64,000 nucleotides of DNA from Harmothoe impar (taxonomy: Eukaryota; Annelida; Polychaeta; Phyllodocida; Polynoidae): assembly GCA_947462335.1 (NCBI GenBank), contig OX381714.1:37111360-37175359 (forward strand), given 5' to 3'. Below, in pieces: positions 12,098 to 24,039 of this stretch (its first letter is position 1; each line of letters starts with the position of its first letter). The translations under genes and the position numbers were made by a program. The notes under the pieces were generated by a model, which searched no databases, was not told where the DNA came from, and was given only the letters and a program-made list of their open reading frames with translations.

Positions 12098-12557
12098 ATA
12101 GTTGTACCAATGATTGATGTATTGATGTGTTGAACACGTTGATGTATCATATGGATTCCCGGATCTGGGGATACGTAATGACTACATCCGAGGGAGAGAG
12201 ACCCGAAATGGCCTGTTCATGATACTGAATTCCATTTTTGGATTTTTACCTTCAGAGGAGGAATGCAAAAACTACTAAAACAAGGAGAGGAATTCAAGCC
12301 TCCCTTTCTCATTTTGGCCTCAGTTATTTTCTTTGATAAATATTTGCACAAGGCACTTAACAGATAATATACATATGCATGACATCCAAGCTACACACTT
12401 TATCAGTCATTATTGACTGAGGAGCAAAGTGAGCTGCATGTGTTGAATATTATCTCTACCCTAAGCAAAACATCACCAAGTCATCCGCAGTTCTAGTCAG
12501 CTGCTACATGTAGTAGCGTGTGTGAAAATAGTAGAGATGGGCGTGGAGCCTCACTCA

Positions 12558-12734
12558 TTACCTTTGGGAATGAATTGGTTCCAGTATCTCACCCGGCGTA
12601 TTGGGGTTCCCTTGTGGGTTTCCATATGATCCATAACAGCCCTTCCGCTGACCCTTGAGCACCTCAAACAGCTGCTCGACATGTGCTCTCACGCCTACCC
12701 CTCGTCCAGCTGGAGCGATTATGCCGTAACTCAT
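12558..12734 (-). CDS. Weak candidate exon of unknown gene (58-codon frame)
   Basis: A minus-strand frame from ATG at 12734 to TAA at 12558. It has GC-rich third positions unlike its AT-rich surroundings, contains VEQLFEVLKGQRKGCYGSYG, and has a consensus-like donor AAAG|GTAATG at 12562/12561. If spliced, the exon would run from an AG near 12730 to 12562. The acceptor side has a poor pyrimidine tract. I recognise no family. It could be an exon of a gene nested in the NALF intron, a transposon remnant, or chance. Confidence 0.25.
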   Translation of the reverse strand: MSYGIIAPAGRGVGVRAHVEQLFEVLKGQRKGCYGSYGNPQGNPNTPGEILEPIHSQR

Positions 12735-12739
12735 ACATT

Positions 12740-14195
12740 ACCTATATTTAAAATGTCAAACGTAGTTCCCAAGTCGACAACATTCTCAATGGAAAACAGG
12801 AAGAAATTGATTTATTGTGAAATGATATTTTGACATGGTGCTGGTATTCAGACAGCGACCAGTGTAGGTACATGGACTGAATACGCATGTTATTTAATTC
12901 TTTATCCTCATTAATGAGGATCTCAATACACATTTAATAACTATGATACTTCCTTATAATTGAAATTGAATTATTCACTTGAGACACATTATATGGCATT
13001 TTTGTCAGTCTCCCTCCATTGCAGCAATGGTGTTGATTCTCCTGAATAACGCGCCATCCAAATGTCTAGTAATATATTGAATCGTAAATAAGCATACTGC
13101 TGTACATTTTGTATTCCAGTCGGCAAGGTTGAGTCATGGAGCTAAAAACATATTGCAGGCATATTATAAATAAGAACCGTACATGAGATGTTTCCCAGCA
13201 AGGCTGAAGCACTTTGTTAAGCCTGATTTAGGGGATCTTAACTAAAAAAGAAGAAAAAGTAAAGACTGAAAAAAGGGAGAAGTTAAGACCTGAGAAAACA
13301 TTAATGTCTCATTAGCACCCCTTAATGCTATTCCCCATTCTGCCTAGCTCCTGCTCACAGTTTACCTTATGTGAGTCACATGGAGCAGCTCACATGGAGC
13401 AGCTCACCCCATACAGTAGGGGGGGGGGTAGTGGATACTGTAGCTGAGTTACTCTGGAGCCGGGCCAGCTGCCACAGGCACCAACGTAAACACATCCTGG
13501 GCGTCTCAAGAGTTAATTCGGCGCAGGAAGCTAAACGTAAACAGGCGTGATCGTCTCTAGATAGACTCATGTTGAATAAAACTAGCCCCAGATTCCAGCC
13601 GGTCCATTTTGTAAACACATGGAGCCCTATGGGTGTGGTGCACGGCGTGGGATCAAACTGCAGGAGGTGTGTGATGCTGATAACAGTAATAACCCTGCCT
13701 TGCCAGAGCTACCAATGCTTTATGACAGATAGCAAAGATAACATGATATTCATATATATCATCTAAATGCACTGATCCATCTAAACAAGACACCAAAATC
13801 CTCGTTGCCCACAGAAAATGATTCTGTTCAGGACGCATGCATATATCCCTTCACATGACTAAAACACATGATTAATGATAACGACATAATGTTCAATTTC
13901 GATACCAAGTAATACATGAAATGAATAACTACATAGATGTTGCACTGGGGAATAGGTAGCAACCTTAGACCACTAATAAGCACAGCTTTGATATACCATG
14001 CAGGCTCACAGACACATACACCCCGAGGTACTTGATTTAAATTTGAAAGGTGTGAGCTTCTCCTGCAAGCTGCTCGCGTGAGTTGCTCTATGTATAAACC
14101 AATCTGATCCCATGGTGCTCTACCACACGATGTGTCATGTCCCGTGCGTCATTGAGGTGGTCGATGGGCGTGATAAGCAGCCTCCAGGGTGGAGG
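12740..14195. other. Intronic stretch, no gene seen
   Basis: Mostly unique AT-rich DNA. Two exact GAGCAGCTC motifs lie at 13383-13405, just before a G-run at about 13422. No open frame here shows coding character. Confidence 0.5.
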
Positions 14196-14201
14196 CAGGT
14201 T

Positions 14202-14462
14202 TTAATCCTTAAAGGGCAGCATACTGCATTAAAGCGCTATGCCATATTATCGTCGTCTTACATGGATTCAGCTCAGGGCAGAGCTGTAATCAAAGGGTTG
14301 ATACACTCCCAAGGGAATTCATGGGGTCGATACAGTCCCAGAGTGTCGATATGATGCATGGTTGCAGCCTTGGTGAGTGGACTTGCCAGGGCAGAATTTA
14401 TGAACATCATAACGACAAAATGCACTGCACATTAAAGCAAAATGCGGCCATTAAAGTGTTAA
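14202..14462. mobile_element. piggyBac-like MITE copy
   Basis: It starts TTAATCCTTAAAGGGCAGC and ends GCGGCCATTAAAGTGTTAA. The core includes CATTAAAGCGCTATGCC and GGTGAGTGGACTTGCC. The right TTAA is intact. Confidence 0.65.
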
Positions 14463-14557
14463 GGTGGGGCAGTTCCCTGGCAGCCTGCAGGGGTGAGTTG
14501 CATCATAAGCTATCGTCGGCTGATCTCCTATAATCCCACATACCAGCTGTTGAGGGA

Positions 14558-14780
14558 TTAACCCTTTAAGGACCGCATAGTGCTTTAAAGTGTCTACAGT
14601 GTCAATTATCGTCATGATGATGCATGAATGCAGCCCTGCTCGCCATAAAGCATCATGTCGACCCTATGGAGTTGGTACAATACAGATCGCAGCGCTGGAA
14701 AGTGGACTCAGCATTGCTGCATTCATGCATCATGACGACAATGGGTATATGGTACATCAAAGCATTATGCGACACTTAAA
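14558..14780. mobile_element. piggyBac-like MITE copy
   Basis: It begins TTAACCCTTTAAGGACCGC, the clearest form of the left terminus, and ends GCATTATGCGACACTTAAA. Internal ATGATGCATGAATGCAGC pairs with GCTGCATTCATGCATCAT. It lies only about 95 bp from the preceding copy. Confidence 0.75.
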
Positions 14781-16070
14781 TGATGGTATGACAGACAGCA
14801 CTGGCCAGGGTTGACGCCTTCAGCGTCTGAGACTACCCGCTACTATTTCCAAAGCTGGTGACTCTTGTTGAGCCCAAAGATTTGCATATTCATCTCCCTG
14901 ATCGATACAACCATATGTTTTTGAAATTGAATTATGCACTTGAACAAAAACATTGCACTTTCGTGAACCTGATTATCCTCATTAGCAGCAGCTGTTGCGA
15001 TTAAACCCATAAAACCAATGCCTTATTGTCTATTTAATCTTTAATAAGCATATTGTTGTACTGTTGGAAAATATTGAATATAAAAAGAGTCTGAAATTTT
15101 GTAAGGCAGATCTTACAGGGTATATCCCAGCGATGGTTGAGCGTTAATAACAAATGTAGTTGCACCTGTGAGGTCAGTATATCGCAAATCAGTAGCTATC
15201 CAAGAAGATTAATAGGTTGGTACGAGTGCCTAGCTACAGTTCTAAGATGACAACTACAAGAGAGACAACGAATTCCCAACAACTCCATTGGGATTTCCTA
15301 ACAATAGATCTACCGAGTACCATACCCTTGATCTAACAATAGATGCTGTTACCAAGGCGTACGCATCCAATACGCTCACCGCCAGCAGAGTAAAAGACCA
15401 GGGAGCAGCCTTGGTATATATAGGCAGAGGTTCTGAGAGAGTGTTCTGTGTCATAATATGTGTCCATGTTGTGAGGAGACAGTGGGGGAGAGAAGGAGGG
15501 GGTACAATGAGGGAAATGGAGAAAATATGTGACCAGGCTAGGAAAAAGACCCATCCGGGGAGGAATTAGTATTTAAAGTTGGTGTCATACCCTTTAAAAT
15601 GAGATATCATGAGTTAAAAAATTCCTGGTAGTTTTGTGGGAATTGATTTTCAAAGATTGGTACATATCAATAACCGAAAATGGTAGATAAGCTCTAAAAG
15701 CATCACATCCCATAATAAATAGCGATAATTATAAAAAAACAGTTTTATTGATTAATAACCATATAAAATGGTATTTTTTAGTCTAAATTTGGTTCTAGAA
15801 GGAATTTTTACAGTCTGTTTTCAGTTTTGAGTAACTGATGTGATACTTAAGAAACCGGGACAATCATCTCCCAAATTGTGTAATGGAATGGTTTCCATGG
15901 CAACCAAAAAATGTCTTATATGCTAATTTTCCATAGAAAACGTTCCTTTTGCATTCCAAATATGGAATGTTTGCAGTAAAGATGGAACAATTACAATAAG
16001 TCTATTGAATTCTACACAAAAAATTAGCCTAGAGCATTTTTACTTGAATTATGCACTCTCTAGCCCTTCT
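14781..16070. other. Intronic stretch with one RFX-type palindrome
   Basis: No gene seen. GTTTCCATGGCAAC at 15891-15904 is an exact match to the RFX X-box consensus; it is listed separately. Confidence 0.5.
15891..15904. promoter_or_regulatory. Perfect RFX X-box palindrome
   Basis: GTTTCCATGGCAAC fits GTTNCCATGGNAAC at every fixed position. RFX factors bind such sites in ciliary and neuronal genes. Binding here is inferred from the motif alone. Confidence 0.4.
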
Positions 16071-16081
16071 GGTGCCCCCTG

Positions 16082-16189
16082 CCCAGTGGGCACAAAATTC
16101 AGTCCAATGTTGAATCAACATTGAATCAATGTTGAATCAACATTGACAACCATTTATCAATGTTGATGCAATGTTCTGTGCCCACTGGG
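16082..16189. mobile_element. MITE with CCCAGTGGGCAC terminal inverted repeats
   Basis: The termini CCCAGTGGGCACA and TGTGCCCACTGGG are exact inverses. The 108-bp body is built of alternating TTGAATCAACATTG and related TTGAT phrases, themselves palindromic. Further copies lie at 17382-17488 and 60685-60777. It is non-autonomous. Confidence 0.85.
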
Positions 16190-16254
16190 TGGTGGCCAAA
16201 GCCAGTACTTAAAATCCCCCGCGGATGGGTCTTTTTGCTTGTTGGGTCACATAT

Positions 16255-16450
16255 ATAGATATGGAGAGACACGAGGAAGTATTAGAATAGAGAAAAAAAA
16301 GGTATGAGAGAAGAGAGGGGCGGAGACATACAGAGATAGACAGGGACAGAGAGAGAGAGACATACAGAGACAGGCAGAGAGAGACGGGGGGATAGACATA
16401 CAGGCTCAGCAGAGCAGGGACAGGGAGACAGAACGAGAGACAGAAAGAGA
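16255..16450. repeat. Purine-rich GACAGAGA low-complexity tract
   Basis: Degenerate GAGA, GACA and CATACAGAGA units. Confidence 0.7.
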
Positions 16451-16619
16451 GGTAAATAGAGCTATGTACATTATAATTTTCGTTTATTAACGACTAGGAG
16501 ACACACAGAAAAACGCCTTATGCACCAGGCTTATGCCTGACCACAGAGCTGCCTCTTCTACTACAACATGCAGGCATGGCTTCACGAGGCAGTACTCCTC
16601 TCCACGACTGCCACGAAGA

Positions 16620-16845
16620 GAGCTGCTCGCCTCTCCCAGCACCATCCCCATGCCTCTACGTTAGGAGCAGCTCTGGTGATGGCTGGCTGAAGCCACCTAC
16701 TCTAGCTAGACCTGGCGCCCAGATAGACAGGCAGATTGGCAGGCTAGCCTCCACAGGGCAGGCACTGCTCTCTGCCTGCAGGCTCCAGCGCTATAAGTTA
16801 GCCACGAGCAGCTCACCAAATGTTGCTCTGAGCTGCTCACAGCGT
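16620..16845. other. Second cluster of GAGCWGCTC motifs
   Basis: Four exact nonamers (near 16619, 16664, 16805 and 16829) lie within about 220 bp of GC-richer DNA containing CAGGCTCCAGCG-type phrases. There is no tandem structure. Confidence 0.5.
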
Positions 16846-17381
16846 CACGGCCGTTAGGCGCCTGATAAGCGACCTGGCAGGCTTGCTGTTGACACACTGG
16901 TCGTTGGGGCCGGGCGCCTGGCTTGTCGGCCCCCCTTTGATTGGCATCATTCAGGAAATCAGATGCATTTGTTTGCATCACCATTGACACACTTCCCGAC
17001 CGGCCAACGGGCACGTTCATTATGCCTGTGGTGGTAGTAGTGCTGACCTGCCGCACGCCTTCCGCTATGGAAGTGTTGCTAGTGTTATAATGCCCATATC
17101 CTGCTCTGTTAAACGCTACAATACATTAGGATCCTATGCGTCTATATACATATACTGTGTAGTATACAGGGCTACAATGCAAGGATGTTATACTAACCTC
17201 CTATTTACATGTACTACTAGTATAATATGTATAATAAGGCCTAAACCACATGTTATATAAATGCAACACTCATAATTAGGGAACAATGTCGCAGAATTAT
17301 TTGGAAAGGGGGATGGAAAAATATAGAGGCTTTACCTTGATGTCATTTTTGTATAAATATACACACAAGCCATGCTCTATT

Positions 17382-17488
17382 CCAGTGGGCACAGCACGTT
17401 GAATCAACGTTAATAGTTGGTTGATCAACGCCGATCAATCTCACTGTGTCATTGATTCAATGTTGAACTAATTTATGTGACCACTGGG
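17382..17488. mobile_element. Diverged copy of the CCCAGTGGGCAC MITE
   Basis: It begins CCAGTGGGCACAGCACGTTG and ends GTGACCACTGGG, with TTGAATCAACGTT and TTGATTCAATGTTG inside. Confidence 0.75.
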
Positions 17489-19530
17489 AGTATTGTAGCA
17501 ATGGGTGAGTCAACGTTAGTTGATGTGGTAGTTAGAGGTGTTTGCCACTCATTCCTGGTACTGACATCTGACATGGACCTACTCTAGTTTCCGGAACATG
17601 TTGTATGAAACACCACTTTTGGCCTGATCTACAAATTTGAAGCAAATATAATTTGCCCTATAGAATGATAGTGTATTGGGGCCAATACTCTCCTAGTTGT
17701 TTCCCGATAGGTGAACCACCCCTCAGGCTATGTTGCTCACGATATCGACTCAATAATGTTTGGCAGGGGTAGACCTATACTACAAAACGTGTTACTGTTA
17801 TAGTCGCCCTGCATTAAGACTATAAAGCTTACATGATAAAATACTGGTCACATATTGTATTATACCTTTTTAAAGTAACAGACACATGAAGTGTCACCAG
17901 TGTCATAGATTAAACCTCTCATGCCAGGGAGAGGTGTATTATCCTGCCATTAAGTAGCTAAACAGTACTGTGTATCGGTATATTAATATTAGGAGCACCT
18001 GTCGCATTGGATATGACTTCCCAGAAACAGTGGCATCATTGAATTACTCTCACCTCATTTCATCCCAGACACTATTAGCTAATATTAAAATGATGTCCCT
18101 CACATGTGTATGAGGGTATTGGCAATTCATACAGAATACCATACAATATGCACATCCTGTGCGGTGGGTAGTGGGCCTATCTAAAAAGCAGATCGATGCA
18201 AAGCAGTATAATATGATGCGGGCTCTGTATATATATAAATAACCTGCATCTGTGTGCCTGATGATTATATTTGACACGCCTCAAAGCTATTACCTGGTGG
18301 TATTGACACCTTAACCCTTTCGTGTTGTGTTTAATGCTGTTCGGCATAATGTATGAATGCCGCACTAGCGAGTTACTCGCCAGGGTGGTAAGCCTAAGAT
18401 TGGACCCTCGGGATCCAATCCACAGAAAGCAAAGGATAATACTATCTCAAAAGGTTTCTACTTACCCTAGTATCAAACATATTTATTGGGTGAACGGTAG
18501 ATATTGAAAGAAATCTAATTCTAATTTGCCAACCCAGCCCAGCCCAGCCCATCCAGCGTTCCAGATTGGCTTTGAGGTCAATGCTTTTCCTATACTGTAT
18601 ACACACTGAGTGAGGAACTGAAGGATTTCAACACCCATTTTATGATGTTACAGGATAGGCCTGGCCTGCCCTAAGCTATCGTGTCCCGATAAGATTGTAG
18701 GAACCACTGCAGGGTCAGAGGGTGTTGAGGGTTCTCCCACCTACACGACCTACACTTTGATTAGGTGCGTCCTCCTGAGCTCTTTGACCCTCTCTTTGCT
18801 GCCCTCAGGCCTAAGGATGGACCCAGAGCATCCATAACTCAAGTTCATCCTCTTGTAAGGCCTAACAGCTCATGTTCCAAACTCCAGCAAATGCTCCTAT
18901 ACTGTGTGCACCAGTGTGCCCATGTATGCTTGGTAATACTTCACAAATTCACCACATTTTTTGTAACTCACCACAATTGTGACTCTTCTACGGTTGAGAA
19001 ATATGTAGTGCCATATACATGTGTGGGCTTTTTCTTACAGAACTTTATAATTATGTTGTGCGGCAATATACAGAAAACACTTGAAAGCCATGTTAAAAAA
19101 TATAATCAGTAATAACACATTGTAGTTTTGCAAGGAAATCTATTTATTGCAACAAATGATATAGGCACCACTCCAAATTGGACATTTCTTAGACAAGTCT
19201 GGCTCAGGCTTCCATTGAGGCTATTATCCCCTACCAATACAGCACTGCCAGTGACTGTGTATACTCGCTAACTGCTGCGGGGACAAGACTGCAACCAATT
19301 TAAGCAATTGTTCATGACCAGCCCTGACACTGTCTTCACACACCAAAAATCCTCATGTCAAATTGAGCAGCTCCTAAAGCATTGACTCACACCTGAATTA
19401 CTCATAGACACTCTACCTTTAGGTACATATACCCCCTCTCCTGCCTCTGGGTGATGCGCTTGTTATCGGCAGGCAGGGTTAGTTGTCCGTGGGCATGTCG
19501 GGAACCAGCGGCGGGTGGGGAACAAGCCTC
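17489..19530. other. Intronic stretch, one repeat fragment
   Basis: Mostly unique sequence. A truncated piggyBac-like MITE fragment lies at about 18312-18400: it begins TTAACCCTTTCGTGTTG and contains GCGAGTTACTCGCCAGG, but no matching right end is found. A short CCCAG tandem run lies at about 18534-18550. Confidence 0.5.
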
Positions 19531-19531
19531 C

Positions 19532-19598
19532 TATTGACGTAGCACGTCCAGCCAGGAGGGCTACGTCAATAAGTGACGGTGGGGCCGACAGGGGGCGA
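19532..19598. promoter_or_regulatory. Inverted CRE-like half-site hairpin next to a CTCF-like site
   Basis: TATTGACGTAGC (19532-19543) and GCTACGTCAATA (19560-19571) are exact inverses separated by 16 bp. Each contains a TGACG CREB/ATF half-site. CCGACAGGGGGCGA at 19585-19598 resembles the CTCF core. The surroundings are locally GC-rich. Regulatory use is inferred only. Confidence 0.35.
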
Positions 19599-19599
19599 C

Positions 19600-20807
19600 A
19601 TGAGTCCCCCTTCTGGAACGTGCAGTAAGCGCGTCTGGAATGACAGGGCCAGATTATAGAGGAATCTTTGGTGGCTGCTGGACGGTAGGAAAGTGATGAA
19701 TGGGGGTGGGGTGGGGCTTGAGGCGTGGCTTGAGGCGATGCTTGAGGCGAAGGGGCCCTTTCATGGCAATAGATTCATTAGGTATTGAGATTTATCATCC
19801 TGTTAATGGTACAGCCTAGGTAGACAATAGGATTCACATTATAGTTATTGTGTCTGGGAACGGGGGATATAATTAAGCTCTATCTTCAGAGAAATGGGTG
19901 CCAGTGGACTTTTACTGAACTCAGGAGGGGCTTGTAGTATCACCTGTATGTTTGCTCCTAAGCCATTGGTAACTAATGTATCGTTATATAGCGAACCATG
20001 ACGTCGATGTACTCTCATAATCTTCTCTAAAGTATAGTATCATAAACACATTGGCCTTTATCAATTACTGGTATCAGCAGATCGCCATAACGTTCCTGCA
20101 CACGACGTCTTTCATGATTTCATGATAAACATACTAAGTAACAAAGATACAAAATATATATTGGCTTTTATTCATCATTAGTGTCAACAGATCGTCATCA
20201 TTTATGCTATAGAAAAATCATAATGCCTCAATATAATTATAGGTACCACCCGGGAGGACTGACCGCTACCATTGGCTGTAGTCAGCAGGGGTAGCCTACA
20301 CATTGTAGTATCAGGTAGATTGGTCTGACACATGGCAGGGTGACAGAGGATCCCAGCCACCCCTCCTCCTGTGGGTGGCAGTGCTCCAAGTCAGCATTTC
20401 CTCCTGTAGGTGCTGCTGGCACCCACGCAACACACCAATCTAGATACACCTGTACGGCCTTCGCAATTCCCCACACCGGCCCCATCCTCATTAGCTACTT
20501 GATTACCTGTAATACCCACCCACGCTCCTCATATGCAGAGTTCAGACGGAGTCCTTATTCACGTATCAATGGACATGTGTATGTGTGTCTGGTGCATTTT
20601 ATTATGATGAACTGTTTTCAAAAGGAATGGAAGCCACACTCTGAAGACCTACGCGTAAAGCCACACTCTTGAGACCTACACCTACAACCTTTGGACACTG
20701 AGGGGGTGGTGTGTTCTATTCAACGATAAAACGTGATACTATAATTGCAGAGTGTCAAGAAAAGTTGTACCTAGCATTGGACCCTCCAGATGGTAGAGAC
20801 AATAGGT
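19600..20807. other. Intronic stretch, nothing recognised
   Basis: Includes a small TGAGGCG(T/A)-type direct repeat at about 19717-19750. No gene signal. Confidence 0.5.
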
Positions 20808-20970
20808 TTAGTCTTGTCTTACAGCAGTTGTAGCTATACCTGACAGTAGCTCCAGTCTTGTCTGACAGCAGCTGCAGCTATACCTGACAGTAGCTCCAGT
20901 CATGTTTGACAGCAGTTGTAGCTATACCTGACAGTAGCTCCAGTCTTGTCTGACAGCAGCTGTAGCTATA
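20808..20970. repeat. 45-bp minisatellite, left part
   Basis: About 3.5 copies of a unit containing AGCTATACCTGACAGTAGCT and CCAGTCTTGTCTGACAGCAG. The array is interrupted by the composite element and resumes at 22810 in the same phase. Confidence 0.9.
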
Positions 20971-21432
20971 GGTCTCGGACCACCAAAACATTTTTCACTA
21001 TAATTTAATGTACAATAACATGCCCTAAAAGTGGTCAAAGGTTATTCAATCTCATCAAAATTATCCTTATACTTTAGAGCCATGTTAGTTATTCATTATG
21101 AGACCAGAAAATGCCCACTTTTACCAATCCAGTCTTTTTTTATTGACCTATGAAGGCACTCACCTCAGAATCCATCTTGGTTTTTGCTGCAGAACTCACA
21201 ATTTCCACCTTTTTTCCACAATTTTTTTTTAGCCTACTCTGACATTGGGTAGTGCTTGCTAATTTCTATTTCCCATATCAGAACAAATCACAGATTTTAT
21301 AAATGCATAATATCAAAGCTAGCCCTAATTCCCATTTACGAATATAAACCAATCAGAGGCCACAATGTCTGAAATGCCTAGATTTACTGTATGATCGTTT
21401 TCACCGTAGTCTCGTTTTGGTGGTCCGAGATC
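20971..21432 (+). repeat. Left 462-bp terminal direct repeat of the composite element
   Basis: Compared by eye with the right copy, it differs only in a T-run (9 versus 8 T, near 21222). It has 19-bp terminal inverted repeats with one mismatch. Confidence 0.9.
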
Positions 21433-22348
21433 TTAAGGAAGGCCTCAGCATTTCAATTTTCCCAAAACACCACTTATATAATCTTTGAGATGGTCTCTAT
21501 CAAATTGTAACTTGTAAGGAGCCCTAGGGTCACCTAATCACAAGCTACAGAGGGTATTTGATACCCCGGTGAACCTTAAAATAGGCCTATTTTTAGCCTA
21601 TTGTCACCAACCGACACTCCTATGCATGTTCAGGCAATTTTCTCAGGAAATAGGCAAGTGAGATTCATCACATTCAGCATAGATTTTGTCTAGGTAGGCC
21701 CTTACATGAAACAACAGTTATCTGTGTGGATTTCCTCCGAGATATTGCAACAAATACTGAAATAATATGAAAAAATAATAAAAATTGCAATAAAAACTGA
21801 ATTATTTTGATTTTATCACCATTTTTGGGGTATTTATTTGTTATGCAAGTGTATTTTCTAGTCATTCCCTAGTTTCTACCTATCCAAGGACTACCTCTGT
21901 CAAATATTGTAGAAAAATACTCATTTCCAAGTGTCTTGCGGCCATATCGATGGCCCGATATTTAAGAATCGGGCTGCCTACCGATTCTCGCAAATAAGCC
22001 CCGAACCTACATCTAACACCTCCCTTGGCCACATATACATGCAAGTAGGTAGTAAACAGCCTAGATATGGATTGGTTTACGTGTTCTGGACATAAGTCCT
22101 AGATTTTACTTATCCCTGCCCACCTGCTAGAGCAAAAATAGGCCTATAATGGCCTATATGTGAAAAACAATTAATTCTGCAATAATTCTGATAGGCCTAT
22201 AACCCTTATTTCCCCTGTTTTACACATTTTTGTCAATTTATTTTGCCTGATTTGGTATTAATTTATCAAAACTAAGCAACTCTAAGCTCAAAAATGGCCT
22301 CTGGTCCATTTTCAAGACTTTTTGATAAATTGACATGCCCTGATTTAA

Positions 22349-22809
22349 GGTCTCGGACCACCAAAACATTTTTCACTATAATTTAATGTACAATAACATG
22401 CCCTAAAAGTGGTCAAAGGTTATTCAATCTCATCAAAATTATCCTTATACTTTAGAGCCATGTTAGTTATTCATTATGAGACCAGAAAATGCCCACTTTT
22501 ACCAATCCAGTCTTTTTTTATTGACCTATGAAGGCACTCACCTCAGAATCCATCTTGGTTTTTGCTGCAGAACTCACAATTTCCACCTTTTTTCCACAAT
22601 TTTTTTTAGCCTACTCTGACATTGGGTAGTGCTTGCTAATTTCTATTTCCCATATCAGAACAAATCACAGATTTTATAAATGCATAATATCAAAGCTAGC
22701 CCTAATTCCCATTTACGAATATAAACCAATCAGAGGCCACAATGTCTGAAATGCCTAGATTTACTGTATGATCGTTTTCACCGTAGTCTCGTTTTGGTGG
22801 TCCGAGATC
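22349..22809 (+). repeat. Right 461-bp terminal direct repeat of the composite element
   Basis: Same orientation as the left copy and essentially identical over its full length, implying very recent duplication or homogenisation. Confidence 0.9.
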
Positions 22810-23082
22810 TATACCAGACAGTAGCTCCAGTATTGTCTGACAGCAGTTGTAGCTATACCTGACAGTAGCTCCAGTCATGTTTGACAGCAGTTGTAGCTAT
22901 ACCAGACAGTAACTCCAGTCTTGTCTGACAGCAGCTGTAGCTAGACCAGACAGTAGCTCTAGTCTTGTCTGGCAGCAGCTGTAGCTATACCTGACAGCAG
23001 CTCCCGTCTTGTCTGACAGCAGCCGTAGCTAGACCAGACAGTAGCTCCAGTCTTGTCTGACAGCAGTTGTACCAGACAGTAG
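22810..23082. repeat. 45-bp minisatellite, right part
   Basis: About six further copies of the same unit as at 20808-20970, with small variants (CTAGACCAGACAGTAGCTC). Confidence 0.9.
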
Positions 23083-23890
23083 CGTTTTATGCACATTTGT
23101 CGTCTACTAGGCTCATTCATATACACCCATGCCAATTTCTGACATTAATCACAGTTGAGTATGTTTTGAAGTATTTGCAAATGGGATGGCTAGGTTGGTG
23201 CTTTAAATTCTACGTAGTGAGTTGACAGCAATGACCAAACCCCTGCCGTGTCAGTAAAACAAGTAAAACACACATATATATGGGGCCCATTAGGTAATGC
23301 TGTCTGGGACGTACGGCAATCCTATACAATGTTTCAAAGTTTTTGAAAACGTTCCAGATAGTCTATTCCTATACTACGCGGGATAGTCAGGATTCCCACT
23401 TTAACACTTGGTTTCACCCTGGAGGAGGTTATTGCTCTGCTACAAGCTGCAATCAACAGCCTCCGATGCCAAGCTGCCAGTCTCTGGAGGATCAATAGAG
23501 CTATTGATGCTTGACTGGCAAGTCTCACTGTGCCACCTCACATGACAAATGTGTTTCATGGACGAGCAGGGGATGTTAGAGCCAATTATTCCACGGATTT
23601 CTCAGTCAAAGTGGTCGTTATGCAATATCGCCGATAGTGGGATCACTATCATGTATCTATTATGTATCTCCCAAAGACGTCGATTTTCTAGGGAGGAGCC
23701 ATTCTCATAGGATGTGGCGTGAGGGGTGGAGGTGATTTACTGTTTGCTATAAACTGATACAGAGGATGGAATATTGTTTATAACTTTTGTTTTATTCTAA
23801 AGAGGGTCTGATAATACAATAAAATTATGGTCTATTGTTCCTGTTATAATCTAGCATGTCGAATCACAATGCATCTATAGCATATAGCTA
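23083..23890. other. Intronic stretch, nothing recognised
   Basis: No gene or repeat signal seen. A 64-codon minus frame at 23334-23528 has no recognisable feature. Confidence 0.45.
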
Positions 23891-23891
23891 T

Positions 23892-24039
23892 CCCAGTAAA
23901 CAATAAAACGTTAAACAACATTTTATAACGTTGTATAACGCTATACAGCGTTTCTCTAAAGCTCCCCACTATGGCATAACATTATATAAAGATTTAAAAT
24001 GTTATTTCGACATAAAGTAACGTTTTCGTGTTAGCTGGG
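23892..24039. mobile_element. MITE, CCCAGTAAACA / TGTTAGCTGGG family
   Basis: The ends CCCAGTAAACAATAAAACG and CGTGTTAGCTGGG are imperfect inverses, flanked on both sides by AT. The AT-rich body carries ACGTTGTATAACG and GTTTCTCTAAAGCTCC. Other copies lie at 33282-33427 and 61823-61949. Confidence 0.8.

Larger units (their letters stand above)
20971..22809. mobile_element. Composite TIR element with long terminal direct repeats, inserted in a minisatellite
   Basis: Two direct repeats (462 and 461 bp) flank 916 bp of unrelated sequence. The whole unit sits inside a 45-bp minisatellite, with TATA on both outer sides (20967-20970 and 22810-22813). Removing the unit and one TATA restores the normal repeat. 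Each direct repeat starts GGTCTCGGACCACCAAAAC and ends with its inverse (last bases CCGAGATC), so each is itself a MITE-like unit. The inner flanks are both TTAA (21433-21436 and 22345-22348). The interior has no frame longer than 63 codons, and no protein is recognisable. It is not a typical LTR element: no TG...CA ends, no primer-binding site and no polypurine tract seen. Confidence 0.8.

Noticed and set aside
20971..22809. LTR retrotransposon
   Set aside because: The direct repeats would fit, but ends are GG...TC with inverted repeats, no primer-binding site or polypurine tract is evident and the core is non-coding. I kept this as an alternative only.
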